A DNA stretch of 64,000 bases from contig NC_081412.1 in assembly GCF_030272615.1 (NCBI RefSeq), positions 106,022,296 to 106,086,295 on the forward strand. The letters are read 5' to 3'. A program made the translations under genes and the position numbers. Of the stretch, positions 35,222-46,899 are shown piece after piece (position 1 is the first letter of the stretch; every line of letters starts with the position of its first letter). The DNA comes from Cryptomeria japonica. Lineage: Eukaryota > Streptophyta > Pinopsida > Cupressales > Cupressaceae. Below the pieces are notes generated by a model that was not told the DNA's origin, did not search any database, and saw only the letters and a list, made by a program, of their open reading frames with translations.

Positions 35222-36029
35222 TGGTGCAGTCACGGTTGGAGAGTCCTCATCGAGAATAGTCTAAACTATGCAACAAGAGTTACACAGCACAAACAACTCA
35301 ACATGATGCAGGCAATAAAGAAACAAACTATATTATATCATGAAAACCAATTCCAAATTGCTGACAACATGCGGGCTCACAAGATTCGACTCATAGGCCT
35401 GAGTACAAAACATGTGTGTTATGCAACATTTGGGCTCAAGCAAGAAGGTGAGCCAACTCCAAACCTCCTAACCTTAGGATTATATTCTATGTTCTAAATA
35501 CCTAATTTTAAATTCTTAATTACATTGATTTATATGATCAAGAGTGATCCACATCGGCCCAATGTGGAACAAATACCAATGAACAAGATGAAATGTGTAA
35601 AACAACAAGGTCGGCCTCTGCCAAAGAGATCATTCCAAAAAATTCATAGAATGTAGTGCAGACCCAAGGGAAGGTCGGCCACACACCAAGGAACATTGGA
35701 AAAAATGAATTGAAGCTTCGCAAGTTATGGAAGTGATCTGCAAGATCCACCAATAGCCAAAATAGGTCCAAGCGGTTTCGATGTTCTAAGCCAGAAAATT
35801 GTCTCGAATTTCGGAAGCGATAACTTTCTGGGAAAAGATCCAAATGTCCTGCTGACTTGGGATAAGGCAAATGAACATGTCCACTATCAAAATCTATCTC
35901 CACAAGATCTGGTGAGCAAAATGAAAAGAAACACAGAATGAAATGCTGAAACTACAAAATAGGAATAAACTGAAAGAAAATGTTTTGGTTGATGCAAGAT
36001 TGCCAAGAACCAGGGATGCTCCTGCATCA
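35222..36029 (-). repeat. gypsy-1 5' LTR
   Basis: This 808-bp LTR runs on the minus strand from TGATGCAGGAGCATCC to GACTGCACCA. It is collinear with 21923-22726, and the ATTCA duplication follows at 36030-36034. Confidence 0.9.
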
Positions 36030-36978
36030 ATTCAGTAGACTTTTTGAAGAAGCCTTTGTCCTTCAGAACTTTGACCCGAAATTGATCTTATGTCGTTGAT
36101 CCGCGATCATCCAACGGTCATTAAATTGACTGATTTATTAATTATAGACTTATAGTTAACTAGCACTTGCACCTTGCTGATAGTAAATTAAAGATAAAAT
36201 TTAATGTAGTTTATAAACAAGTGAATAAATTAATCTAATATTTAAATCTAAGTAATGAATAAATTTATAAACAATAAAATATAATAAAAATTAATAGTAA
36301 CGACATCCATATTTTATCACTTCAATTTATAAATTGCAATAAATACTTTTAACTATATTTGAAAGTTTAGATATGAGCAAGATATCACTAGTTTTATTTA
36401 ATAAAAATCAAGAATGCATCATTCACATTTTACAAGCAAATTAAATAAATTATTAAAAAATTGAAATATACAAAAAAATGAAAAAGAAAATTATAAAGAT
36501 AAAATTTAAATGTAGTTAAATATTAAAAAATTAACATATATATGTGAATGAATTAACCTAATATTTAAATTTAAATAATGAATAAATTTATAAATAATTC
36601 AATATAATAAAAATTAAATTCATAATTTATTGGTGAATTTAGGATTGAGGATTTTAGGCAACTTGCCTTAGAAGAACTTTAAGATTTTTTAGACGCTGAA
36701 TAAAGATTTTTTGAGGTATTCATTGCTAGTGCATATTAAGTGCAATGACAAATGAGGTGATGTGATATTTGGAGGTGGGGAATTGAGAGCCTGTAATGGC
36801 ATTTATGACTATTTTTGAAGTGGATGAATGTTTCTTTTAATGCTTGTCCTTCCTCCCTGAGACTTCTTCAATCTATTTTGTGGTGATTAAAAGTTGAGTT
36901 TGCGAAGTAGGGAAGTGTCGTGTCGGTGAAGTTTCAAATTAAGGTGCAGGATGGTGAAACTGTAGATGCAGTGAAGCA
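36030..36978. repeat. Second copy of the ~183-bp repeat, then AT-rich duplicated spacer
   Basis: 36039-36160 repeats 21744-21850. Beyond it the DNA is very AT-rich, and a block near 36191-36300 (AAGATAAAATTTAA, CTAATATTTAAAT, AATGAATAAATTTATAAA) recurs at about 36495-36610, a direct duplication with an offset near 300 bp. Just before 36979 one plus frame reads VSVKFQIKVQDGETVDAV, which is probably the shifted beginning of the next gene. Confidence 0.55.
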
Positions 36979-37590
36979 ATGGACACTAATTTTACCTTGA
37001 GGACAAGAAAACAATTGTGTCCTTTCTACGGGGAGGTAATTGAAAGAAGACTAAGGGGCATGTCCCTCTTCAATGATGAGCGCTTGGTGAAATGTGTGCT
37101 CCTCATTCTGGGCAATGCATTTGACTTGTTTCAACACAGATACAAAACAAGAATGGACATTTATTCTTTGATCATGGCATGGGGGTTGGATGTGGGGGTA
37201 CCGGAAGATACGATGAGGTGGGTTATGGAGGTGATTATTCATAAGTGTTTCTTGGAGGGAATGGGTTCCTTCCTCAAATGGGTAGTTTCCGGTGAAGGCT
37301 TCAACATTTGAGAAGGCTTGAAAGATGGTGAGCAGGGTAGAGGTGGGAATTTAATTCCTTTTGTATAATGGCCGCAAGGGTTGTGTCAAGTTCATCGCAA
37401 AGCCGAAGCCAAGCACAACTGGGAGGGCTTAAAAATCTTGGTGCAGATTAAGGAATCGAAGGTAGTAATTTAATTGGCAAAGGCTGAAGCAAAAGGGGTG
37501 GAGCATAGGGTGCTACAACCAAGGAAGAGGAAGACTACAGAGATGCAAGCTGATGGCGGTGAAACGAGCACCTCTCGTGGAAACAGATAA
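36979..37590 (+). pseudogene. Unknown protein family U, copy 1
   Basis: From ATG 36979 the frame runs to TAA at 37588, with in-frame stops at 37309 (TGA) and at two later TAA codons, about 200 codons in all. The first 110 residues include FYGEVIERRLRGMSLFNDER and YKTRMDIYSLIMAWGLDVGV; the C-terminus is basic (PRKRKTTEMQ). The protein aligns with copy 2 on the opposite strand at 41410-41880. The sequence just upstream (about 36920-36978) continues the alignment in another frame. I recognise no known domain. It might be a decayed host gene or a gene of an undescribed repeat. Confidence 0.5.
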
Positions 37591-38191
37591 TTTTTGTTAC
37601 AAACTCAATTTATTTAGTATGTTGTTCTTTGCATATGCGGGGTTTATCCGTATTCTGAAACTTATCATTTTTTGTATGGTACTAGTCGATGGGGTAGTTT
37701 TTATGGGTTAAATCAATGATGATACTGCGAGTGATTGTTTTGCAATAGCTTGATAATGGCAAATAGGGTATTTTCATATGTAGTGGTACTGTGGTTGCTA
37801 GGTGGATGTTTGGTTTAGTTTTTTGGGTGTTTTTGGGACTTTTGTGGACTCTTCTGGAAAGTTTACTTCTTCTTAGATTTTTTCTCTTTGAATATGAATA
37901 AAATAACATACTATTACTGAGCAAAAAAAAATCTTTCAATTTCTAAAATAAATGTAAGTGAATTTACAATAAAAAATTGATATAACTTGATTGTCCTCAA
38001 TGGTATTATTTATTTATATTTTATAAATTACTAATAAAATATAGATTATATATTAAATTTCAAATATTACACCACAACACCAGACAAATATTGTTAAAAA
38101 TTAAATTTTAAATATTATTATGACTAATAAATTAAAAATTATTAATAAAAAATATTATAAATTTTCAAAAGTAGAAATATTATAAATAGAT
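37591..38191 (+). other. 3' UTR-like stretch ending in a poly(A) run, then AT-rich spacer
   Basis: Downstream of copy 1 there is non-coding sequence with GAATAAAATAAC at about 37897-37908 followed about 15-20 bases later by nine A residues (37922-37930). This looks like a polyadenylation signal and tail copied into DNA, suggesting an RNA-derived insertion. No convincing target duplication is seen. From 37931 to 38191 is AT-rich with nothing recognised. Confidence 0.4.
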
Positions 38192-38681
38192 CACTGTGCG
38201 ACAGCGCAGTTAGATCAAGATGCATGTTCACCTTAACTCCGCAACCCCACATGCACACATGGCACATGGGCCCTGCTGACCTCAATCTCTTATTAAGTGG
38301 ACCAATAAGATTTTGCATGTTGGAGGTCAAAGGACACATCAAAAAGGGTTGGCCCAATCTATCCTCCTCGTAAGCCCCAGTATTGAGTGGTCACCTCCTA
38401 TTTATCTGATAGCCCAAATCATTGCCTAGTTGCGGAACTAATCAAAGTTGCTCACCAAACCTAACTCTGCCTACACGGGCCCTACCAACAGTGGCGACAT
38501 ACACTTGGAACACTAAATGAATGACATGTGGAAAGCCACGTCACATGGCTAGGATGTGGGTCCAACATGTTTGTCTCCTAAGTGTGATATTGTGCGGGTG
38601 TCTTCTGTAAGATCAATGACCAAGATCTTCACGTGATTGCGGAGTTAGCCGGAATTGCTCGATGAAGCTAACTCTGCAGTG
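38192..38681. mobile_element. MITE-like block with imperfect terminal inverted repeats
   Basis: This 490-bp block is less AT-rich than its surroundings. It begins CACTGTGCGACAGCGCAGTT and ends CTAACTCTGCAGTG. The ends pair imperfectly over about 55 bp (CACTG...GTTAG...TTAACTCCGCAA against its reverse near 38635-38681). An internal segment near 38424-38470 also resembles 38632-38677 in direct orientation. I found no target duplication and no transposase. Confidence 0.35.
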
Positions 38682-39011
38682 TTGAAGGTTTTTATAAACT
38701 ATGGCAAATAAAAAATAATAAAATTAAAGACATTAAACCAGTACATGTGCCTATAATTTGAATTTACCATTGTAAGGGTTTATGCTCTAGGGTTTTTTGT
38801 GTGCGTTATAGTTGCATTTGCTACATTATTCATTGATTTCTCTGTCTTTCAATTTCATGAGCCTAATTGATCATCTACAGTAACAGAGTTGCAGAGTGAA
38901 TCATTTTAAGTTTTATATTGAAACCCTAGCTATAACCGGCATCGGTTTAATAGTGCAGTAGGGCAAAAGCCAATAACAAAACCAAAATTAAAACCCATCT
39001 CATACAAAAAT

Positions 39012-40738
39012 TGAAGGAACACAAATGGACCATTGAGAGGGGAATGAATCGGTGGTAACACAAAACTTGCACTTTCTAAAAGATTAAAGCTCTAATAACC
39101 ATGATCAAGCAGCCATGAGAAAAGACACTAAACAAATCTGCACACACACATAAAAGACAAGCCCACAACACAAGATATACGAGGAAAACCCAAGATAGGA
39201 AAAACTTTTGTGAGAAATGTTGCTAGAGTCTACTGCTCTAATCCAGCCTCATAATGGAAATAGTTCGATTACAAAGTTTATGGGCACCAACCCAAAGGAG
39301 CACCAACCCCTAATCTGAGCACCCACTCAGATGATTACAAAAGATTTATAATAGCTATAGATTGAATACCTTGTTATAAATGATGTTTTCTAACATGTCG
39401 TGTTTTCCACACCTGAAACTGAATCTTCTCTTTTCAGCTTATAGGCTTTGTCTTCAACTCTCTACTCTCTAATTGTCTCTTACTCTTCTCCATGCGGTGT
39501 AAAATACACATTGTGTTTCTTATGCTTTATTTTTGTTCTTATGTTATCGTATGCAACAACACATTCTAGTTTTCCTTCAACAACACACTCAACAACACTT
39601 CACAATTTTTTCATCTAAAATTCATTTGATCACAATATTTTTTACACTTTAAAATTTTCCCTCCATAGAAGAATTCAAAAATTCTTATCAAGATCTAGAG
39701 CTTAATCCACCTTAATTTGTTCTTTATAATTTTTTGCCTTTCGTATCACAATCTTTCTAAATTCATTCAGTTAACTCAGCATTCTGGAGAGATCTTTGCA
39801 TGCAACATTATTCGCATAAATGAAAAAATCTAGCTGTCATTTGCTCAGCAGCCATATCTTAATAGCAATCTCTGATTTGTCTCATACATGCCATGTCTTC
39901 ACATTTCCTTTTATGTCGTCGAGTCAACTTTGGTCAAACTTTCACGTGGATCGCTTATGTGTTGGCGTCGAGTGAAATACCCGTCATGTTTTCAACATCG
40001 CAAACCATACTTGTAGGATGGCGGGACTGGGTGTCATTTCCTATTTTACTTATCCCATGAGTTATTTTTTATCACCCTTATGAGTTGCGGGCTATCGGGA
40101 CCACTTGTTTTCATGTTATGATTATTAACCTGCAAGTCTTTTTTGTCTGGTCTTTCCTGTTACGGGATAGTGTGGCATTGTGCAAAACATGTCATTGATT
40201 TTATGTGATAAACACTTCATCTGACTGATTATCCCGCAAGGTCATTTCACTCCATCTTCTTACGTGCAGGATAGCTGGGAACTTCATTTGCTTCACCTTT
40301 TTGTTATCCCGCAAGATTATTTTCTCCCATCCATCTTGTCACAGGATAGCGGGGACCTGTGGTGATAAACATGTTATGTTGTCAACTCTTCATTTTGTCA
40401 GGCATCTTTAGTCAATGCAAACATGTTGATCTACAAAATAGTGACCACCCTCTATTCTTTGTCTGAGTGTGTGGTGATAAACATAGTGGGTTTGCCACAA
40501 CATCTTTCTGAAGCTTTATTGACAAGACTAGATTGATCTCCAAAGTAGTCAAGGCATCTTGCCGAAATGAAATCTCTCATCAATAAACTAAGGTGCACAA
40601 TGAGTGGCGGCAAACACACTGTGTAGTCAACATTTCTCCCCATGCATCCCATGCATCAACACTTCTCCCCTTGCATACTGAACCTAAATCAACTCTGCAT
40701 CTGTGTATGTTGACATCAATGACAACTCAATGCCAACA
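39012..40738 (-). mobile_element. Solo LTR, minus strand
   Basis: On the minus strand it begins TGTTGGCATTGAG (40738), a tip shared with other LTRs of the window, and ends with a C-rich ATTCATTCCCCTCTCAATGG block and CCTTCA (39012). A weaker version of the hairpin block lies at about 39165-39210. Flanks AAAAT and AAAAC may be a target duplication with one mismatch. No coding region is associated. Confidence 0.6.
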
Positions 40739-41040
40739 AAAACAACTTCACTAACTTCCAAAATCAAGCAAACTAGACATCAAAAAAATTTAGAAATGAT
40801 ATTATCATGAAAGAACTTTCATATGATAGGTTAATAGCTAGGCAGGGCTAGCACCCATTATATTAAGATAACATTAACATAAAGATATAGCAGTATTTGG
40901 CTTGTAGCCGACAATATATTCCTAGTAGCGTTTCCAATTATCACACTACATCGTATGTCCAGTAGTGACAAAAATGATAGCACAAGTACTTAACAACCCA
41001 TAACACACAATACAAAATTCAAAACAAAATGAAGTAGTTA

Positions 41041-41880
41041 CACCATACTTCAGGACAAGGAGACATTCTAAGCCTGCCTTTCCGCTTCACGCTCCTCCTT
41101 CATTCTATCCTACTTAACTTTATTGGCTTGTAAGATGAGCAAGCAATCATGTCCGCAATTAGCATGAGCTTTGCCTATTGCAATTTCCTCCACACTGCAT
41201 CTATCGTCCTCAATCTATTCCTCTCTACTCCCCAACTGCAGCACCCCTACAATCTCAACCGCATCTGCCTCATCATTTTCAACTTCATCTAGAAACCCTT
41301 CAGTGGTTGGGTAGTCCTAATGCCAATCGTCCTCAGGTTCCTTGATTTTGGCTAGATACAAGAGGAAATTGCTACCACATAGTATATCACTCCTCTATCC
41401 TTGTAGCAACTAGGCATCTTGTGTTTGCACAATCAAAAATTTAGAAACTGTCCCAATGTAATAGTTTTGTGGGAAGGAAATGAGGAGGTTATCATCCACA
41501 TTATCAATCACCGCATCAATGTTGCACAAATATGCATGCTCAAACAGCATCTGAGTGAGTTTTTTTTTCCACTCCTTGGAAACCCTCATATATAACACCA
41601 TGGCAAGAAAAAAGGCTAGAATGTCTGAATTGACCCTATGCCTATGATACACCATTAGAAACTCCAACCCCAGCATTGTCTTAACCACATTCATTATGTA
41701 TGGGTGGTCATTCACCAAGAACTCCCCTAACCATTTATCAATGACTTCACCTATAAAAGTTTTATGTTGTTTCATTTCACTAAGCATAATCGGCGTGTCC
41801 ATCACTCCCACCTCTGTGTTTCCAACTCGAACATGTAATGTGGAAATACAGTAATACCCCAATGCCCAATTTAAATTCAT
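41041..41880 (-). pseudogene. Unknown protein family U, copy 2
   Basis: On the minus strand 41880-41410 encodes 156 residues beginning MNLNWALGYYCISTLHVRVG. It aligns with copy 1: FIGEVIDKWLGEFLVNDHPY against FYGEVIERRLRGMSLFNDER, then MLG..F...HR....DI....AM-L. Past the first stop the same frame stays protein-like to about 41045 with an acidic stretch (EVENDEADAVEIVG) and a basic end (MKEERERKGRLRM). The five stops passed are all TAG. No known domain is recognised. Being the longer copy, it gives the better view of the family: roughly 280 codons. Confidence 0.5.
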
Positions 41881-43254
41881 TCGATCAACTTCATCATAAA
41901 TGTCTCATTAAATGCACTCTTACTATAAGTTGCCTTTTGTGGTTTATAGACAAAACAAAATATCCTTAATATTATTATTCATCATTCATGTAACATTTGA
42001 AAGTACAAATGGAGACAATCTTAGCAACAATATAGTAGTCTATTCATTAAATAATTGAAAAACTACTTAGAGAAAGTGTACATTCTAATTTCTTTCACCA
42101 TGAAACCACCCTACACAAATAGACCTAAGAAAATTTAGAATCCTTCTTTATAGCCTTGGTATTTCCTTTATAATCATAAGGAATGCAACAAGCTACCGGT
42201 CATTTACAAGAATTTGTAACATGTATTGCATGTATAGGATGTTGTAAAACCGCCAGGCCAGTATACATGAAAGCTTTGGTGTCGAGACACAGAAAGCTTC
42301 CATGAATGTGAACTACCTTATGAGCCATGCCACTATCGCACATTGGTGGTTATTGATGCAGAGGATACCAAGATACAAGATTCTCGTTGCATTTCCTGGT
42401 AGGAGAGAACTTTGAGAGCTTTGATCAAGCAGGGATGCTTGACTCCAAAACCACATCTCCCGTGTCTTCACCCATCTTTCTCTTTGCATTCCACCCATTA
42501 TAAGAGGGAAATGGCGGTTGTTAGAGAGATCAAAATTGTTTGTAACTGCAAGCAAGACCTATAGTTGCACTCAAGCCTTTTAAAATCCCTTCGGTTATCT
42601 TTGGTTATTTTAAAATCCCTCCAGCTACAAGGTAAGTCATCAATTTGCTTTACTTCATGGCATCTGAAAACCTTCAGTCATATCTCCTTGTGCCAAAATT
42701 CAGCTGCACCTTCTATGCACTTCATTTTAAAACCTCTGCAAGCAAGGCAACAACACTTCCTAAAAACTTATCTCTAGAAATATGTATATCTTCTACATTC
42801 TAAAATGCAACATGTGAATAATATAACTTCTATCTTCTACATTCTGAAATACAGCATGCAAATAATGACCCTATTTCTCGATTTGCGAAGTGGCAATAAC
42901 TAACTATTAGGTCTATACTTTGGATTATTCCACATACTAGATTAATCTGTGTGAGATGTACTTTTCTATCATTTCTTGATATAAAATATACCACAAGCAA
43001 GATTTCATTCCAATAGTGCTAACACCTGTCAACACAAATTAATATTGGCAGCTTCCAATTGAATATTAAATATGTGCTATCCTCTATATTTTTCTTCCTC
43101 TGACAAGCATAGTATTTTCTATGCAAAAAGGATAGCAGAGAATCTTCGATGAAGATTTCATACATTTGAAAAAGCAGTTTTCTAAATTATTTCATACGGA
43201 TATGCAGGACACTTACAGCTAAGATGTGATGTGTTTTCTATATTAGTTTTTTTT
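41881..43254. other. Spacer with no recognised gene
   Basis: Nothing here is firmly identifiable. 42243-42560 is less AT-rich and has an 80-codon minus-strand reading (42555-42313) of no known type. A short block TCTTCTACATTCT...ATGCAA..ATGTGAATAAT is duplicated at about 42786-42875. The rest is AT-rich. Confidence 0.4.
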
Positions 43255-43634
43255 TCCAATAAGTAATGGAAGATTCACCTTAATTATTCTACATTTTTTA
43301 TGTGATTGAAAAACATTCACCAATGTAATTATTATTTTCCCCCAAAAATAATGAAAGATTTGCCTTAATTTTCATGCAATATGAAAAAAATCGCCAATAT
43401 AATTATTATTTTTCCCCAAAAATAATGAAATATTCGCCTTAATTTTTCAAAAAAAATCACACAATAGAAAAATATTTGCCAACAAAATTAATTTATTTTC
43501 CCAAAAAGTATGAAAAAATCGTCTTAATTTTCGTACAATTCTTATGCAACTGAGAAAAATTCGCCAACGAAATTTAATATTTTTTCCTTATTAAAAAAAA
43601 TATTTTCCCCCAAAATAATCAAAGATTCGTCAGG
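43255..43634. repeat. Degenerate AT-rich tandem repeat
   Basis: About four and a half units of roughly 75-105 bp start near 43255, 43339, 43413, 43499 and 43605. Each has the order CCCCAAAAATAATGAAAGAT, TCGCCTTAATTTT, a short variable part, GAAAAATTCGCCAA and AATTATTATTTT. Confidence 0.7.
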
Positions 43635-43688
43635 ATTTTACACCTTTACCCGAGGGCGGGTGGGGTTCTTAAAGTTATCCCTCAATAA

Positions 43689-45010
43689 AGCCCATTGGAT
43701 GCAAGTGGGTATTTAAGAAGAAATTTAGAGCAGATGGTCAATTAGAGAGGTACAAGGCTAGACTAGTGGCCAAGGACTACTCCCAAAGAGAGGGAGTTGA
43801 TTTCAGTGAAATATTCTCTCTTGTTGCTAAAATAACTTCTATTAGATTCTTATATCTATTGTTGATGCTTGTGATTTTGAGAGAGAGAAAATAGATGTTA
43901 AAACTACTTTCTTGAATGGGGATCTTGAAGAAGAGATTTATATGTGACAACTTGATGGTTTTTTGAGAAATGACAGTATGTTTATATTAGGGATATTGAT
44001 GATTACTTATTTATTATTGTCTTGTATGTTGATCACATGTTATTTATTGGTAATAGAACTTAGGCAATGATTAGAGAGTTTAAAACTTAACTTTCTAGCA
44101 TATTTGATATGAATAATTTAGGGTTTGTTAGATATATTCTTGGGATGGAAATCAATAGGGATGGAATTCACAAAAATATTTGGTTAAACTAGAGTAAGTA
44201 TGTTGATATCATTTTACATAGATTTAAAATGCATGACTATAAGCCAAAAAGTATTCTATTTCTAGTTGGTACTAAGTTGAGTTTAGACATGTGTCCTAAT
44301 TTGTATGATGATGTTGAAGAAATGTCTAATATTCCTTATGCTAGTGCCATCAATAGTTTAGTATGCAATGGTTTATATTAGACCAAATATAGCCTAAGTA
44401 GTGGGAGTTCTAAGTAGGTTTATGTCTAACCCAAGTAAAGAGAATCGGAAATTTGCTAAAGCATATTAAGATACTTGTAAAGTACTCTAATTATTGTTTG
44501 GTTTATCATTGTATAGATGATGATGTAGATAAGTCATTGGAAATACAGGGCTTTGTTGATGAAAATTGGGCAGGTGACTTGGGCAGTTGAAGGTCCACTA
44601 GTGGTTATGTGTTTACTTTGTTTGGAGGTGCAGTGAGTTGGATAAGTAATAGACAACCTACAGTTGCATTATCCACCACTGAAGTAGAGTATATGGCTAC
44701 TACACATATCTCCAACGAGGTGGTTTGGTAATGGCGACTAAATAATGGTATTCATTTGTATTGTAGGACAATTAGAATTGGATATGGCAATCAAAGTGTC
44801 ATATGTTGGCCATAAATCCTATGTAACATGCTTGTACCAAACATATTGATGTTCAATATCACTTTGTGCAAGAGATGGTTGAGAGTGGACAAGTCTTGAT
44901 TGAAAAATTTGACACTTTGGATAATGTTGCAAATTCTCTTATGAAGCTAGTAACCATGGATAAGTTCTCTTGGTGCAGGAAGGCCATGGGCCTTGGTCAC
45001 TATACTTGAT
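43689..45010 (+). pseudogene. copia-3: RT and RNase H remnant
   Basis: Plus-strand reading across many stops shows GCKWVFKKKFRADGQLERYK, ARLVAKDYSQREGVDF, FLNGDLEEEIYM, the active-site region LYVDHMLFIGN (second catalytic Asp changed to His), [34 protein letters not shown] and [12 protein letters not shown]. These are copia RT and RNase H of a lineage different from copia-1 and copia-2. Gag, protease and integrase are missing on the left, where the sequence begins abruptly after the tandem repeat. Confidence 0.85.
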
Positions 45011-45053
45011 TTGTATTATTATCTCTATGGGGTAATTTATAATGTATGATGTC

Positions 45054-46002
45054 AAATGGGAGAATATTAGGATTTAGGTGTCACCAACCTTGTAAATCCC
45101 TTAATTTATTATTTTTCTAATGTCTTTTGTAATTTACTCATGTAAGAGCTTAAACCATTTAACCAACGATGGTGAAAGAGACCATGTAAAGGCAAACTTA
45201 CTTTTATCATTCGTCCTCTAGAAAAGGGATAAAATATCTAGGTGACCCCTCTTGGAATATTCTATTTTGACGTTCTTGGACACTTGTCAAGAGTTATATG
45301 ATAATATATGGTAGTTATGGCAATCATTATTGCTATGGTAGCATCTATGTTAATATTTATGACAAAATCCTTACTGGGTTCACATGTGTGAGAGATGCCT
45401 TGTGGGAGCTATAATTTGATCATTTGTAAGAGGCTATATTTGGAGGTGGGTGTGAGTTTTTCCAGGTAGTTTTGTTGCATATTGTTTGGTGATACCATAG
45501 TGGTATTCATCCTCACAAGCTCCTAAAAATCGGTGCCTTGAGATAGTTTTCTTCATTTAGTCTTGTTTAGTTTGCAGGGTAACAAGGTGTTGTCAAGTTT
45601 TGTAGAGGTCTATAGAGATTGTTGTTGTATTCTTCATTGGATAAGTTATATACTTGTCTCTATTTCTTTGGTGGAGTTTTTCTCAAGAGGGTTTCTCCAT
45701 GTAAATTTATTTGGTGTTTCATGTGCAATGGTTTTCTTATTCTTGTTTTGATTCTACAATCACCATGTTAATGGTTAATCTTTAGTTTCAAATTTGCAAT
45801 AACTTTGAGTTTAAGTTCATATTGCAAGCTTTTTTCACCTTGTTTTACGATATTAATTAATTAAATAATTTTAATTATTTAATTAAACTAACTCAATTTT
45901 TTCAAGACATTAAAAATCAAATATCCCTCCACTTCCTATAATTAAATAATTTTTAAGGTATTTAATTATCATTAACATTCTTGTAACATTAGTTAATTAT
46001 TT
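45054..46002 (+). repeat. copia-3 polypurine tract, probable 3' LTR and AT-rich spacer
   Basis: TCAAATGGGAGAATA at about 45052-45066 fits a polypurine tract, so the 3' LTR should start near 45067 (TTAGGATTTAGGTG). Its end is uncertain, perhaps near 45760-45830; no 5' LTR is present to compare. From about 45840 the DNA is rich in TTAATTATTTAATTA-like motifs with no gene. Confidence 0.5.
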
Positions 46003-46274
46003 GGGGGATGACCCCACAACGTAGCGGTTAGCTACGAGCCTCCTACATGGGAGATCTTGGGTAAAAGTCTACTCGAGGCCCATGTGTCCCACACACAGGT
46101 AATGTAGAGATAAGGTGATTCTTGGGTATGGAAGACAGGATGGCCCAAGGAGATATAAGGGTGTTATTGCCGAATAAACACATGAGGATGAGGCCCCTCA
46201 AAAAATTTGTCTCACTAGTTCATAGCTCCAGTCAAAAGTGAATACCGCTTCGGCTATTATTGATCAAAAAAAAA
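46003..46274 (+). mobile_element. tRNA-derived SINE
   Basis: A compact, less AT-rich block begins GGGGGATGACCCCACAACG, followed by an A-box-like GTAGCGGTTAGC and, about 35 bases later, a degraded B-box-like TTGGGTAAAAGTCTACTC. It ends in TTGATC plus nine A residues. This is the layout of plant SINEs transcribed by RNA polymerase III. It sits within AT-rich LTR-like DNA. Flanking duplications are not clear. Confidence 0.6.
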
Positions 46275-46899
46275 CAATAGTAAAATATTTTTATTATTTA
46301 ATTAACTCCCCTTTCGATCACATAATTGAATAATAATTTACACTATTTGATTACATTCGTCATTTCTCTCGCACACATTAATTAAGTAATTTTTTAAGTA
46401 TGTAATTAATTCACTTCAATTATTTCCTCACAATTAAATAATTATCCCAATTATTTAATTAACTAATTATCTATTACATAATTAAATAAATTCTTTAATT
46501 TATTTAATTATATTTATATGTCGAAATTAAATTCCTCTAAAATAAATAAAATATTCATTTTATTTATACCATCTATGCACAAGTTTAAATATTTTTAATC
46601 ATTTAAATAATATTTACAACCTCCTCTCAACTACCACTCATTCTAAGTTCCACTCTCAAATCACTTTTTTTAAGTTAGTTAATCCAATTCTCTTAATCAA
46701 TTCTCCTTTAACAAATCAATCATGTTAGTTAACTAGTCAATCAGTTTCAATCATGAAAGCAATTAACTCCCAATTAATCTCTCTCAATGAATATCAGTCA
46801 TTGAATATAGAACTTTGTAATCAAATCTGAAACATCAATCAATATCAAGAAAATCTATAAAAGTAACATTGATCTCCTATTGTGAACAACCAATCTTTG
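46275..46899. other. AT-rich spacer
   Basis: Repeated AATTATTTAATTAA-type motifs and pyrimidine-rich stretches. No gene or clear repeat unit is seen. Confidence 0.5.

Larger units (their letters stand above)
21923..36029 (-). mobile_element. Ty3/gypsy chromovirus gypsy-1, with nested insertions
   Basis: This minus-strand element has LTRs at 21923-22726 and 35222-36029 and exact ATTCA duplications (21918-21922 and 36030-36034). The internal order is gag, protease, RT, (missing RNase H), integrase, chromodomain, which is the gypsy order. It is interrupted by copia-2 and by a nest of two solo LTRs in gag. Around the copia-2 right edge the segment encoding RNase H and the integrase N-terminus is absent. 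All frames are stopped. Confidence 0.9.

Noticed and set aside
42313-42555. Host gene exon
   Set aside because: An 80-codon reading in slightly GC-richer DNA, with no recognised domain, splice pattern or second copy to compare; not enough support.
46019-46080. tRNA gene
   Set aside because: Only promoter-box-like motifs are present; no cloverleaf can be drawn and the block continues to an A tail, so a SINE is the better call.
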